Part shown: one piece after another, positions 1-6,448 of the stretch | How positions within the stretch are numbered: position 1 is the stretch's first letter | Layout of the letters: each line of letters starts with the position of its first letter | NCBI GenBank assembly: GCA_036736205.1 | Contig: DAINMX010000236.1 | Span: forward strand, 1-10,079 | From: XYA12-FULL-58-9 sp001798605 | GTDB lineage: Bacteria; Myxococcota; XYA12-FULL-58-9 | Reading direction: 5' to 3' | DNA length: 10,079 bases | Made by a program: the position numbers and the translations under genes | The notes under the pieces: model-generated | What the model was told of the DNA's origin: nothing | What the model saw: the letters and a program-made list of their open reading frames with translations, nothing else | Databases searched by the model: none

Positions 1-618
1 CACCCGCGACCTGGCGCGAAGATGTTGATTCACTCGGCGGCGGGTGGGGTGGGCGGCAGCCTGGCACAATTGGCGAAGATCATGGGCTGTGAGGTAATCG
101 GCGTTGTCGGCGGCTCGCACAAGGTCGAAGCGGCAAAGGCGTTCGGGTGTGATGTGGTCATCGACAAGTCATCGCAGGATCTTTGGGCTGAAGCCGAACA
201 TCACGCGCCGCACGGTTACGATGTGGTCTGCGACGCTAACGGGGTGGAGACGTTGAAGCAGAGCTACGACCATTTGCGTCGCGCCGGCAAACTTGTGGTC
301 TACGGCTTCTCGACGATGATACCCAAGTCCGGTGGCAAGCCGGATTGGCTCAAACTGATCTGGGGTTGGCTGCGCACGCCGCGTTACAATCCGTTGAATC
401 TGACCACGGACTCGAAGAGCGTGCTTGCATTCAATTTGAGCTTCCTCTTCGACCGCACGGACCTCCTCGAGTTGTTCATCGCCGACCTCGAACGGTGGGT
501 TGGCGACGGCAGCGTGGTTGCGCCGCCAGTGACCGAGTATCCACTGGCCGATGTCGCTCGGGCGCACGCTGACATCGAGTCAGGAAAGACCATCGGCAAA
601 CTCGTGCTCATACCGTAA
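1..618 (+). CDS. VAT1-like zinc-independent quinone oxidoreductase / medium-chain dehydrogenase (3' part)
   Basis: Partial gene: the frame is open from base 1, so the ATG at 22 is internal and the N-terminal catalytic domain lies outside the window. The visible ~205 residues hold the NAD(P)H-binding Rossmann fold, with the glycine-rich turn SAAGGVGGSLAQLAK near the start, followed by the cofactor-specificity strand and a C-terminal substrate-domain portion. The late part, with PRYNPLNLTTDSKSVLAFNL and the ending ESGKTIGKLVLIP, matches my recollection of the synaptic vesicle VAT-1 homologue group of the MDR superfamily. These are NADPH-dependent quinone or enone reductases acting in the cytosol. 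The substrate cannot be told from sequence. TAA is at 616-618. The next gene lies on the same strand 191 bp downstream, so shared transcription is possible but not shown. Confidence 0.85.
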   Translation, partial: HPRPGAKMLIHSAAGGVGGSLAQLAKIMGCEVIGVVGGSHKVEAAKAFGCDVVIDKSSQDLWAEAEHHAPHGYDVVCDANGVETLKQSYDHLRRAGKLVVYGFSTMIPKSGGKPDWLKLIWGWLRTPRYNPLNLTTDSKSVLAFNLSFLFDRTDLLELFIADLERWVGDGSVVAPPVTEYPLADVARAHADIESGKTIGKLVLIP

Positions 619-809
619 CCTCGCCCAGCGCGACCTTGCCCAACGCCCAGCGCGACCGCGCCCAGCGCGGCCTGACCTGCGCGTTGTCCATCCATCCATG
701 GCCTGGGTGCCTGGGTGGCCCGGGTGCCCTGGGTGCCCTGGGGTGGCTCATTGTGTGATATTTGACATTCGTATACGTGTAGGAACCCGAGCATCGAGAG
801 GAATCTGGA
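619..809. repeat. Repeat-rich spacer upstream of UDP-glucose dehydrogenase
   Basis: This 191-bp spacer holds two repeat groups. A 14-bp word, CGCCCAGCGCGACC, occurs at 622-635 and 644-657, and again with one change at 659-672. A second group at 701-746 is a string of GGGTG(C)CCT-like units giving five G-runs of three or four (705-707, 713-715, 722-724, 731-733, 740-743) separated by 5-6 bases. The last 60 bases are less GC-rich and contain a TTGACA at 762-767 and the palindrome CGTATACG at 770-777, but no well-spaced -10 box pairs convincingly with the TTGACA. No ORF here looks like a gene. Confidence 0.7.
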
Positions 810-2258
810 ATGAAAGAGGTCACAACCATTAGCTGCATTGGTGCTGGATATGTGGGTGGCCCCACCATGGCGGTTATGGCCCTGAAGAATCCGCACATCA
901 CCGTTCACGTGGTCGACATCAACGCAGAGAAGATTGCGTTGTGGAATTCCGACAATCTGGATGATCTCCCAGTGTATGAGCCGGGTCTGCCGGAGATCAT
1001 ACAGTCGGTGAGGGGAAAGAATCTTTTTTTCTCGACCGATGTTGAACGAGCCATCGACATTGCCGAGATGATCTTCATTTCGGTGAACACACCAACCAAG
1101 ACATACGGGATTGGCAAAGGTCAGGCGGCCGACCTCAAGTATGTCGAGCTTTGTGCGCGGAAGATTGCCGAAGTTGCAAGAACTGACAAGATTGTTGTCG
1201 AGAAATCTACTTTGCCCGTGCGAACCGCTTCTTCGATCAGGCAGATATTTGCGGAACAGAGCAGCGGTGTGAATCTAACTGTGCTGTCCAGCCCTGAATT
1301 CCTTGCTGAGGGTACGGCGATTGCCGACCTGCTCAACGCTGACAGGGTACTCATTGGCGGCGACCAAACCGAAATGGGACAAGCTGCCGTCGCTGCACTG
1401 ACCAAGATCTACGAGGCTTGGTTGCCGCGGGAAAGGATTCTTGCAACCAACATCTGGTCATCGGAGTTGTCCAAGTTGGCAGCCAACGCTTTTTTGGCCC
1501 AAAGGATCTCTTCGATCAATTCAATCTCGGCCTTGTGCGAGAGCACGGGGGCGGACGTCGAACAGGTTGCCCAGGCAATAGGCGCAGACAGCCGCATCGG
1601 TCAGCGGTTTCTGAAGGCTTCGGTGGGATTTGGTGGTTCATGTTTCCAAAAAGACATCTTGAATTTAGTCTATCTGTGCCGACATTACGGATTGCATGAG
1701 GTCGCAGACTATTGGAACCAGGTCATCCGTTTGAACGACTATCAAAAACAGCGCTTCGCCAAGAGTGTCTTGGACTCCATGTTCAATACGATTTCGGGAA
1801 AGAAGATCGTGTTCTTCGGATGGGCGTTCAAAAAGGACACCAATGACACACGGGAGTCACCGGCCATTTATGTTGCGGACATGCTCATGGACGAACAGGC
1901 ATACGTCCACGTCTACGACCCCAAGGTCCCCTATGACCGGATGTTGGCAGATCTCAGTGGTCTGAAGACGAGAGTGGCAGAAGAGAATAGATCGCTACTT
2001 CGGTTTGAGTCGGATCCCTATGTCGCGGTACAGGGCGCGCATGCCGTGGCAGTTCTTACCGAGTGGGATGAATTTGCGACCTATGATTGGCAACGCATCT
2101 ACGAGAGCATGATGAAACCAGCTTTTGTATTTGATGGCCGCAACATACTGCCGCACTCAAGGTTGCGTGAGATCGGTTTTCACGTGAAGGCCATTGGCAA
2201 GGCCCCGACGAGAAAGTCCGACAGGGGTCGCGAGGGCGGGAATATCCTGCGGTCGTAA
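810..2258 (+). CDS. ugd: UDP-glucose 6-dehydrogenase, eukaryote-like type
   Basis: Oxidises UDP-glucose to UDP-glucuronate with two NAD+, supplying precursor for glycans and capsule or LPS sugars; cytosolic. The 482 residues are close to the animal enzymes (~490). Seen: N-terminal Rossmann motif GAGYVGGP at residues 11-18; the NTPTKTYGIGKGQAADLKY stretch and NAFLAQRISSINS, both very like animal and plant UGDH; catalytic Cys278 in FGGSCFQKD; and the C-terminal Rossmann segment beginning KIVFFGWAFKKDTNDTRESP. The start ATG at 810 is preceded by AGAGGA at 797-802 with 7-base spacing, a good ribosome binding site. The last ~20 residues are basic and poorly conserved. No other sugar-nucleotide genes are adjacent in the window. 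The family call is secure; the pathway it feeds is not shown. Confidence 0.96.
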   Translation: MKEVTTISCIGAGYVGGPTMAVMALKNPHITVHVVDINAEKIALWNSDNLDDLPVYEPGLPEIIQSVRGKNLFFSTDVERAIDIAEMIFISVNTPTKTYGIGKGQAADLKYVELCARKIAEVARTDKIVVEKSTLPVRTASSIRQIFAEQSSGVNLTVLSSPEFLAEGTAIADLLNADRVLIGGDQTEMGQAAVAALTKIYEAWLPRERILATNIWSSELSKLAANAFLAQRISSINSISALCESTGADVEQVAQAIGADSRIGQRFLKASVGFGGSCFQKDILNLVYLCRHYGLHEVADYWNQVIRLNDYQKQRFAKSVLDSMFNTISGKKIVFFGWAFKKDTNDTRESPAIYVADMLMDEQAYVHVYDPKVPYDRMLADLSGLKTRVAEENRSLLRFESDPYVAVQGAHAVAVLTEWDEFATYDWQRIYESMMKPAFVFDGRNILPHSRLREIGFHVKAIGKAPTRKSDRGREGGNILRS

Positions 2259-2291
2259 CCTTCTCCGCCGCGGATCGAAAACGATGGGGTG

Positions 2292-2696
2292 CTAATTGGG
2301 TTCTCCGGCACCACCGGGTAGTTCTGGGCGTACCTTGAACACGCGCTCCTTGCGGATCTCGACAGTGCCGGCTTTTGCACCCCGGGGTTTGCGTACGAAC
2401 TTGGCCATTGTTCCCGACACGCTGACCACCCCACCGTGGCGCGCCTTGCTGTGGTAGGCAGCGATGGCGGCCGCCTTTTCGAGAACGTTGCGGGGTGCTT
2501 CTCTGCCGTCGGTCTGCAGCACGACATGGCTGCCGGGCATGCTGCGTACGTGAAACCACCAGTCATTGCCGCGGGCGATTTTGATGCTGAGAATGTCGTT
2601 GTCGCGGTCGGTGCGACCGGCGAGCACCCGCCAACCTCCAGCAATCTCATACTCCCAGGCGTCCAGTTGGTTCTCGTAGTCGGGCGGATTGTTCAT
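2292..2696 (-). CDS. Stand-alone NFACT-R (DUF814) domain protein
   Basis: The 134 residues consist almost entirely of one NFACT-R domain, the part normally found at the C-terminus of RqcH/Rqc2/FbpA proteins, where it contributes to RNA and 60S/50S-tRNA recognition. Seen: WRVLAGRTDRDNDILSIKIA, then DWWFHVRSMPGSHVVLQ (the signature segment), AAAIAAYHSKAR, and VRKPRGAKAGTVEIRKERV. The NFACT-N domain, helix-hairpin-helix and coiled coil of full RqcH are absent. The ATG at 2696 is the first usable start after an in-frame stop. It has no Shine-Dalgarno and is preceded by five AAC triplets. The gene converges on ugd with a 33-bp gap and is divergent from the DUF6172 gene. An RNA- or ribosome-related role is inferred from the domain only. 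Confidence 0.88.
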   Translation of the reverse strand: MNNPPDYENQLDAWEYEIAGGWRVLAGRTDRDNDILSIKIARGNDWWFHVRSMPGSHVVLQTDGREAPRNVLEKAAAIAAYHSKARHGGVVSVSGTMAKFVRKPRGAKAGTVEIRKERVFKVRPELPGGAGEPN

Positions 2697-2889
2697 GTTG
2701 TTGTTGTTGTTGTCCGTTCCCGAGGGTCCCCCATTGTTGGGGCAGTTACAACCCCCATTATTGGGGCCGTTCCCGAGGGTCCCCCATCGTTGGGGATGGA
2801 TTCCTCGTCAATTTGCACCCAGGGTTTCAGCAATATCCTCTATTCGTGTATTGTCACCCACATCTAGGCTCATCGCACTGAGGATTGTT
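2697..2889. repeat. Divergent spacer with 29-bp direct repeat, three short hairpins and GTT microsatellite
   Basis: This spacer separates two divergent genes, so it must hold both promoters. Directly upstream of the minus-strand gene are five GTT triplets (2697-2711). Two 29-bp copies differing by one base lie at 2714-2742 and 2767-2795. Their right-hand 15 bases, CCCCCATTGTTGGGG, occur three times (2728-2742, 2752-2766, 2781-2795). Each copy can fold as a CCCCA/TGGGG stem with a loop of about four bases. The remaining ~90 bp upstream of the DUF6172 gene is AT-richer and shows no repeat; I could not pick a confident promoter there. Confidence 0.8.
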
Positions 2890-3201
2890 ATGAAGAAGAC
2901 CTTCGAGTTGACCCACCCGAAAATAAAGACCGCCCGACTGGTGGAAGCAGTGCGCCACGAAGTCAAAAAGTACCTGAAGCGAGAACGCAAAAAACCGCTG
3001 CCCGAGGGAGTCGATTTCTGGGACTTCGATTGCAGGTTTGGCCACACGGAGGCGGAGGCCAAGGTGGTTCATCTTGCCGAAATCACCAAGTGCATCACCG
3101 AAGCACAAGAGTTGCAGTTGACGTCATTCTACATCGAGATTCTGGCGAAAGAGGGACGCAGACAAAGGAAGGAGAACCCCACGGAAGACTCGGAGGGGTA
3201 G
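2890..3201 (+). CDS. DUF6172 family protein
   Basis: A 103-residue soluble, charged protein. The start MKKTFELTHPKIKTARLVEA, the basic run KKYLKRERKKPLPEGVDFWDFDCRFG and the segment AKVVHLAEITKCI followed by LTSFYIEILAK match my recollection of DUF6172, a small conserved family of unknown function known mainly from Proteobacteria. No signal peptide, membrane segment or catalytic motif is evident; the basic helix suggests possible nucleic-acid contact, but that is only inference. The ATG at 2890 follows GAGG at 2880-2883 with 6-base spacing, and protein similarity begins exactly there. The frame stays open upstream to 2689 but encodes repeat-derived sequence, so the longer reading is rejected. 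The gene ends 21 bp before the converging helicase gene. Confidence 0.85.
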   Translation: MKKTFELTHPKIKTARLVEAVRHEVKKYLKRERKKPLPEGVDFWDFDCRFGHTEAEAKVVHLAEITKCITEAQELQLTSFYIEILAKEGRRQRKENPTEDSEG

Positions 3202-3222
3202 GGCACGTTTTACGGATAGGTT

Positions 3223-4890
3223 TCACCTCCCTTTGCGCCGAGAAGGTTTGCCACCGGGCTTGTTGCCGGCCCATTTTGGCCCTTTCGATATTCTTCGGCT
3301 CGCGCGTTTACCACCCGCTGCTGCGGCGTCAGTTTTGTTCCCAGTCGCCCGGCCCGCAGTCGTCCGGCCCGCAGTCGTCCTGTTACCAGTCGTCCGGCCC
3401 GCAGTCGTCCTGTTACCAGTCGTCCTGTCACCAGCTACGTTGCCGCCAGTCGTCCTGCTGCCAGTTGTCTTCTCATCGTTTCTGTGACTGTGACTGGCAG
3501 GTGCTGCGGCGCGGCCACTCGTTGGCTTCGGGACGGTTTTTGTGCCACCGCGAGTGCCCTTAGCGGCACCTTGCACTTTCCTGTCGTTGTCGGCGCGACC
3601 GCGGTTTTTGGTGCCTCTGGAAGCAGCCGAGTCTTTGGCTCTTGCCGGCCCCATGTCTCTTTTCGCTACCACTCGAGATAGTTTAAGCGACGCCTGGTTG
3701 GCGATGGCTGTGTTGATGCGTTCAATGAGCTGTCGGTCCTTGGTGGTGACCAGATTGTGCACGTGCGCTGGAGCCCCGGTTCTGCCAACGCGGCCACACC
3801 GATGCATGTAGTAGACGGGCTCAAAGGGCAGGTCATAATTGATGAGCCAATTTGCGCCCAACAAGTCGAGGCCACGTGCCGCGATGTCAGTGCACACAAG
3901 GAAATCGCCGCCGTCGGCAAACTGTGCCATCGCTTTGCGTCGCTCCTTCTTGTCCATGCCGCCGTGCAGAAGGCAGACATGCTTGTCCGGGAGAGCTGCA
4001 GTGAGCTCCTCAAACACCGCAGTTGCGGTTTGTTTGAGATTCACAAAGACGAAACCAGCACCCTCCACTTTGTGCAGCAGACTCACGGCGTGCACGGATT
4101 TGTCCTTGAAGGGCACCGTGTAGTTGTGAGTCGCGATGTTGTCCTTGAGAGTGTGGCTCCCCTGCAGGATGAGCTCGTCAAACTCGATGCCAGGGAAGCT
4201 CTGTTTGCGCAACAGAGCAAAGGTACCGGGCATGGTGGCGGAGAAGAGGCCCACCTGCAGATGCTCAGATCCCAACCGCGACGCGAGGGCTGTGACGTCA
4301 GCAAGAAAACCGGAATCAAAGAGCTGGTCCGCTTCGTCGAAGACGAGAAAGCGGGTGGCGTCGGCCTTGAGCTCGCCACGCCTCAGTGCAAGGAGCCCTC
4401 GATTGGGCGAGGTGATCACCACGTCGATGGGCCCCGTCACGGCCACCCGTGATTCCTTGCTGCCGAAACCTCCGGTGAGATGTCGCACGCGCAGTTTGGC
4501 AAGGTGAGCAATCGATTTGAAAACCTTTTCGATTTGCGCACCGAGTTCGCGGGTGGGAGCTACAATCCAAGCCCGGGGCGCTCGCGTCGTCTGCGTCGCC
4601 TGCGTTGCCTGCGCCACACCGAGACTCTCGGGATCCGCATCCTCCGAGCTCTCTGAACCCTCCTGTCTCTCGAGACGCTCCTGCTTTTTTAGTAGCTCGA
4701 CGATGGGCAGGGCATAGGCGAGAGTTTTGCCCGATCCGGTTTGGGCCAGGACTGACACAGACTTGCCCGAGAGAATTAGAGGTATCGCGGCTTTCTGAAC
4801 GGCCGTGGGGTTCCTGAATCCCGCGGCTTGAACAAAATCATGCAATGCAGGCAGGCTAAGGAAATCTTTGAATTCTGCTTGTTTTGCCAT
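3223..4890 (-). CDS. DEAD-box ATP-dependent RNA helicase with repetitive basic tail
   Basis: SF2 RNA helicase of 555 residues that uses ATP to remodel RNA duplexes and RNPs, cytosolic. All family motifs are visible in order: GF..PT..Q at 24-32 (Q motif), AQTGSGKT at 49-56 (motif I), PTREL at 112-116 (Ia), GG at 140-141, DEAD at 185-188 (II), SAT at 217-219 (III), FVN around 282 (IV), ARGLDL at 338-343 (V) and HRCGRVGR at 363-370 (VI). The usual TPGR of motif Ib reads SPNR at 161-164. An acidic then Gln-Ala-Thr-rich insert (about 70-107) separates motifs I and Ia. From about 412 the tail is Arg/Gly/Thr/Ala-rich with alternating RTTGN/RTTAG units, probably a disordered RNA-binding extension. 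The start at 4890 follows an AAGAAGG sequence. RhlE/SrmB-type is likely; subfamily not resolved. Confidence 0.95.
   Translation of the reverse strand: MAKQAEFKDFLSLPALHDFVQAAGFRNPTAVQKAAIPLILSGKSVSVLAQTGSGKTLAYALPIVELLKKQERLERQEGSESSEDADPESLGVAQATQATQTTRAPRAWIVAPTRELGAQIEKVFKSIAHLAKLRVRHLTGGFGSKESRVAVTGPIDVVITSPNRGLLALRRGELKADATRFLVFDEADQLFDSGFLADVTALASRLGSEHLQVGLFSATMPGTFALLRKQSFPGIEFDELILQGSHTLKDNIATHNYTVPFKDKSVHAVSLLHKVEGAGFVFVNLKQTATAVFEELTAALPDKHVCLLHGGMDKKERRKAMAQFADGGDFLVCTDIAARGLDLLGANWLINYDLPFEPVYYMHRCGRVGRTGAPAHVHNLVTTKDRQLIERINTAIANQASLKLSRVVAKRDMGPARAKDSAASRGTKNRGRADNDRKVQGAAKGTRGGTKTVPKPTSGRAAAPASHSHRNDEKTTGSRTTGGNVAGDRTTGNRTTAGRTTGNRTTAGRTTAGRATGNKTDAAAAGGKRASRRISKGPKWAGNKPGGKPSRRKGR
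3342..3461 (-). repeat. 15-bp tandem repeats inside the helicase tail
   Basis: Eight consecutive 15-bp (five-codon) units beginning CAG on the plus strand fill this stretch. They alternate between CAGTCGTCCGGCCCG-like and CAGTCGTCCTGTTAC-like forms. A 30-bp pair is exactly duplicated at 3357-3386 and 3387-3416. On the coding strand they give the protein units RTTAG and RTTGN. The unit length keeps the reading frame, as expected for slippage or unequal exchange in a disordered tail. Confidence 0.9.
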
Positions 4891-5024
4891 GGCCCCTTCT
4901 TATCCGACTGGTAGGGATGAAGCGACTCACCGGAGCTCGAATATCGAATATCAGCACAAGCCGGCCAGCGTCGTGAGGAAGATGTTGATTTCCGCGGTCC
5001 TCTTCCGTATCAAGTGACCCGAGC
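4891..5024. other. Divergent spacer between helicase and tRNA-Arg
   Basis: This 134-bp spacer must carry the helicase promoter on the minus strand and the tRNA promoter on the plus strand. A 7-bp word CGAATAT is tandemly duplicated at 4938-4951, but no minus-strand -35/-10 pair convinced me. The last 13 bases are also read as the final codons and stop of the integrase on the minus strand. Confidence 0.5.
4985..5013 (+). promoter_or_regulatory. Probable promoter of tRNA-Arg
   Basis: TTGATT at 4985-4990 (four of six matches to the -35 consensus) and TATCAA at 5008-5013 (four of six to the -10) are 17 bases apart, and the tRNA begins 12 bases after the -10 box. Spacing and position fit a sigma70-type promoter. 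This is a pattern match only. The integrase stop codon lies within this promoter on the other strand. Confidence 0.45.
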
Positions 5025-6446
5025 GCGCCCGTAGCTCATTCGGATAGAGCATCGGCCTTCTAAGCCGGGGGCAACAGGTTCGAATCCTGTCGGGCGCGCC
5101 ACTACTTCCCCTTGCATTTTCAACACTTTGCGCTCCCGCCAGGTCGGCGTGAACTCGCAGATTTCTGGCTCGGGTAACACGCGGGTAACATGAAGCGCGG
5201 AATCCGCACCGGCCATTGCAGCCATTAACTCCGTCTGCTCGGCAGCTTCGAGCATCGGAACATCCCCCCACGCATCGGTCATTGCGTCACGCAGGTCTTC
5301 GGCAACAAGGTGCGCGTACGTGCCCGTCGTTGTCGTAACGCTCGCGTGACGCAGGATACGTTGCACGCGGTGGGCATCGACGCCCGCACGCAAGAGCACC
5401 GTCGCCGCGCTGTGCCGCAGGTCATGGAATCGCATGGGGCGTGGAATCGCACGCGGCCACAGTCGCATGCCGCACGTCGGGCAGTCACGGGGCGTATTGT
5501 CAGCGTGACGCCAAGTTGTGACAGGCCGCTTCTTTGCTTTGCAGCAGCGGCACACGTGGTCGTAGCCCTCGACAATGCCAGCCTGAGAGAGCGCCGTGCG
5601 CAATGACTTCTGGGGGTCCGAGTGATGCGTGCGCATGGAACCATCGGCTGCCGGGAAGAGGTAAGCGCCGCGGGTACGCAGGCCAGTCACAACGTAGGGT
5701 AAGAGCGGCGGCGGAATTGGCAACACGTCGGCGCGTTTGCCCTTGGTTGTATCGTTGTCGTAGCTCGCACGCACAGTGATCAGCATGAGGTCGAGGTCCA
5801 CGTCGGACTTCCGCAGTCCTGCGGCCTCGCCCTTGCGAAGTCCGAGGTAGGCAGCCACTGCGAAGAAACCTTGCCAATCGGGATCCGCGTGCGCGAGCAT
5901 CACAGGCACTTCGTCGGCCGTAAGTGTCGCGTAGGCTCTCCGAGGCACCTTCCGCGGCTGTGTGTCACCCACCGGATTGTTACCGCCCCAGATACCTGCC
6001 TTGCGGGCATTGTTGAACGTCGCGCGCAGATAGGCGCGCAGGTGCATGATGGTGCTCGGTCCAAGTGGTCGCCCGCCGGGCGTTCCCTTCTTCTCCAGCA
6101 TCACAAAATGCTGCTCCAACTCGGCAGGTGTGACAGCGAGCATAGGCAACGAACCAACTCGGCAATCGATGACGTTGCGGCGCAATGCCGCCTCAGCACG
6201 GGTGCGTGACGCCTCAGGACAGCGGTTGTCCAGCCACCACCGGCAAAGCTCAGCCAATGTCATTGCCGTTTGTTCGGGCAAGGGTTCCAAACCCAGGCGT
6301 TGCCGTTCGGCCTTGTGCTCCATGTCGAGGGCAAGACGGACAGCACCCGATTTGTTGGCGAACGTGGTCGCCCTCGACTGCCAGGTGCCGGCGGCACTCT
6401 TGAAGCGAGCGTACCACACCCCACGTTTGCGATAGGCGCTCGCCAT
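5010..6446 (-). CDS. int: Tyrosine site-specific recombinase (integrase)
   Basis: Phage-type integrase of 478 residues that recombines attP with the tRNA-Arg attB. Seen: an N-terminal arm-binding region opening MASAYRKRGVWYARFK, a SAM-like core-binding domain (about 60-160), then the catalytic domain with Arg204 (LGLRKGE), Lys235 or Lys237, His341-x-x-Arg344 (HDLRH), His367 and Tyr377 (GTYAHL). A cysteine cluster (Cys299, 301, 302, 322, 325) sits just before the HxxR box and looks like a small zinc ribbon. The frame is open upstream to 6836, but ATG 6446 has a strong GGGAGGG seven bases before it and starts the conserved domain. The gene begins 2 bases after the XRE gene stop. Residues ~450-474 are tRNA antisense; the stop at 5010-5012 lies beyond the tRNA 5' end. 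Confidence 0.95.
   Translation of the reverse strand: MASAYRKRGVWYARFKSAAGTWQSRATTFANKSGAVRLALDMEHKAERQRLGLEPLPEQTAMTLAELCRWWLDNRCPEASRTRAEAALRRNVIDCRVGSLPMLAVTPAELEQHFVMLEKKGTPGGRPLGPSTIMHLRAYLRATFNNARKAGIWGGNNPVGDTQPRKVPRRAYATLTADEVPVMLAHADPDWQGFFAVAAYLGLRKGEAAGLRKSDVDLDLMLITVRASYDNDTTKGKRADVLPIPPPLLPYVVTGLRTRGAYLFPAADGSMRTHHSDPQKSLRTALSQAGIVEGYDHVCRCCKAKKRPVTTWRHADNTPRDCPTCGMRLWPRAIPRPMRFHDLRHSAATVLLRAGVDAHRVQRILRHASVTTTTGTYAHLVAEDLRDAMTDAWGDVPMLEAAEQTELMAAMAGADSALHVTRVLPEPEICEFTPTWRERKVLKMQGEVVARPTGFEPVAPGLEGRCSIRMSYGRARVT
5025..5101 (+). tRNA. tRNA-Arg (anticodon TCT), with encoded CCA
   Basis: A full cloverleaf can be drawn. Acceptor GCGCCCG (5025-5031) pairs with CGGGCGC (5091-5097), discriminator G is at 5098 and CCA at 5099-5101. 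The D stem is GCTC/GAGC (5034-5037, 5047-5050). The anticodon stem TCGGC/GCCGG encloses the loop CTTCTAA with anticodon TCT at 5059-5061. The variable loop has five bases. The T stem ACAGG/CCTGT encloses TTCGAAT. It should read AGA and, by wobble, possibly AGG codons. The gene is intact although it serves as the integration target of the element to its right, as usual when the element restores the tRNA 3' end. Confidence 0.96.
5059..5101. other. Presumed left attachment site (attL) in the tRNA 3' half
   Basis: An integrase gene abutting a tRNA 3' end and pointing toward it is the standard arrangement for tRNA-targeting elements, whose crossover core usually lies between the anticodon loop and the 3' end. 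The exact core cannot be defined because the matching right-end copy is not in this window; I saw no second copy of the T-loop or acceptor segment up to 10079. Confidence 0.45.
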
Positions 6447-6448
6447 GG

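Noticed and set aside
762..790. TTGACA as a -35 box for ugd.
   Set aside because: No acceptable -10 box 16-18 bases downstream; left as an unassigned site.
384..908. Long minus-strand frame across the oxidoreductase end and the ugd spacer.
   Set aside because: Antisense to two well-supported genes and a repeat spacer, with no recognisable domain.
2056..2650. Overlapping minus-strand frames over the ugd end and NFACT-R gene.
   Set aside because: Cys/Arg/Ser-rich shadow translations; the NFACT-R frame explains this strand.
2689..2889. Upstream extension of the DUF6172 gene to 2689 (170 residues).
   Set aside because: The extension translates the GTT microsatellite and hairpin repeats; family similarity and a GAGG site begin at 2890.
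3192..3232. Bidirectional terminator between the DUF6172 and helicase genes.
   Set aside because: GGAGG and CCTCC can pair only across a long loop and there is no T-run; too weak.
3342..3461. CRISPR-like array.
   Set aside because: Units are contiguous 15-mers inside a coding frame with no spacers and no cas genes.
3757..4452. Plus-strand 231-residue frame opposite the helicase.
   Set aside because: Antisense shadow of conserved helicase motifs, no start signal or known domain.
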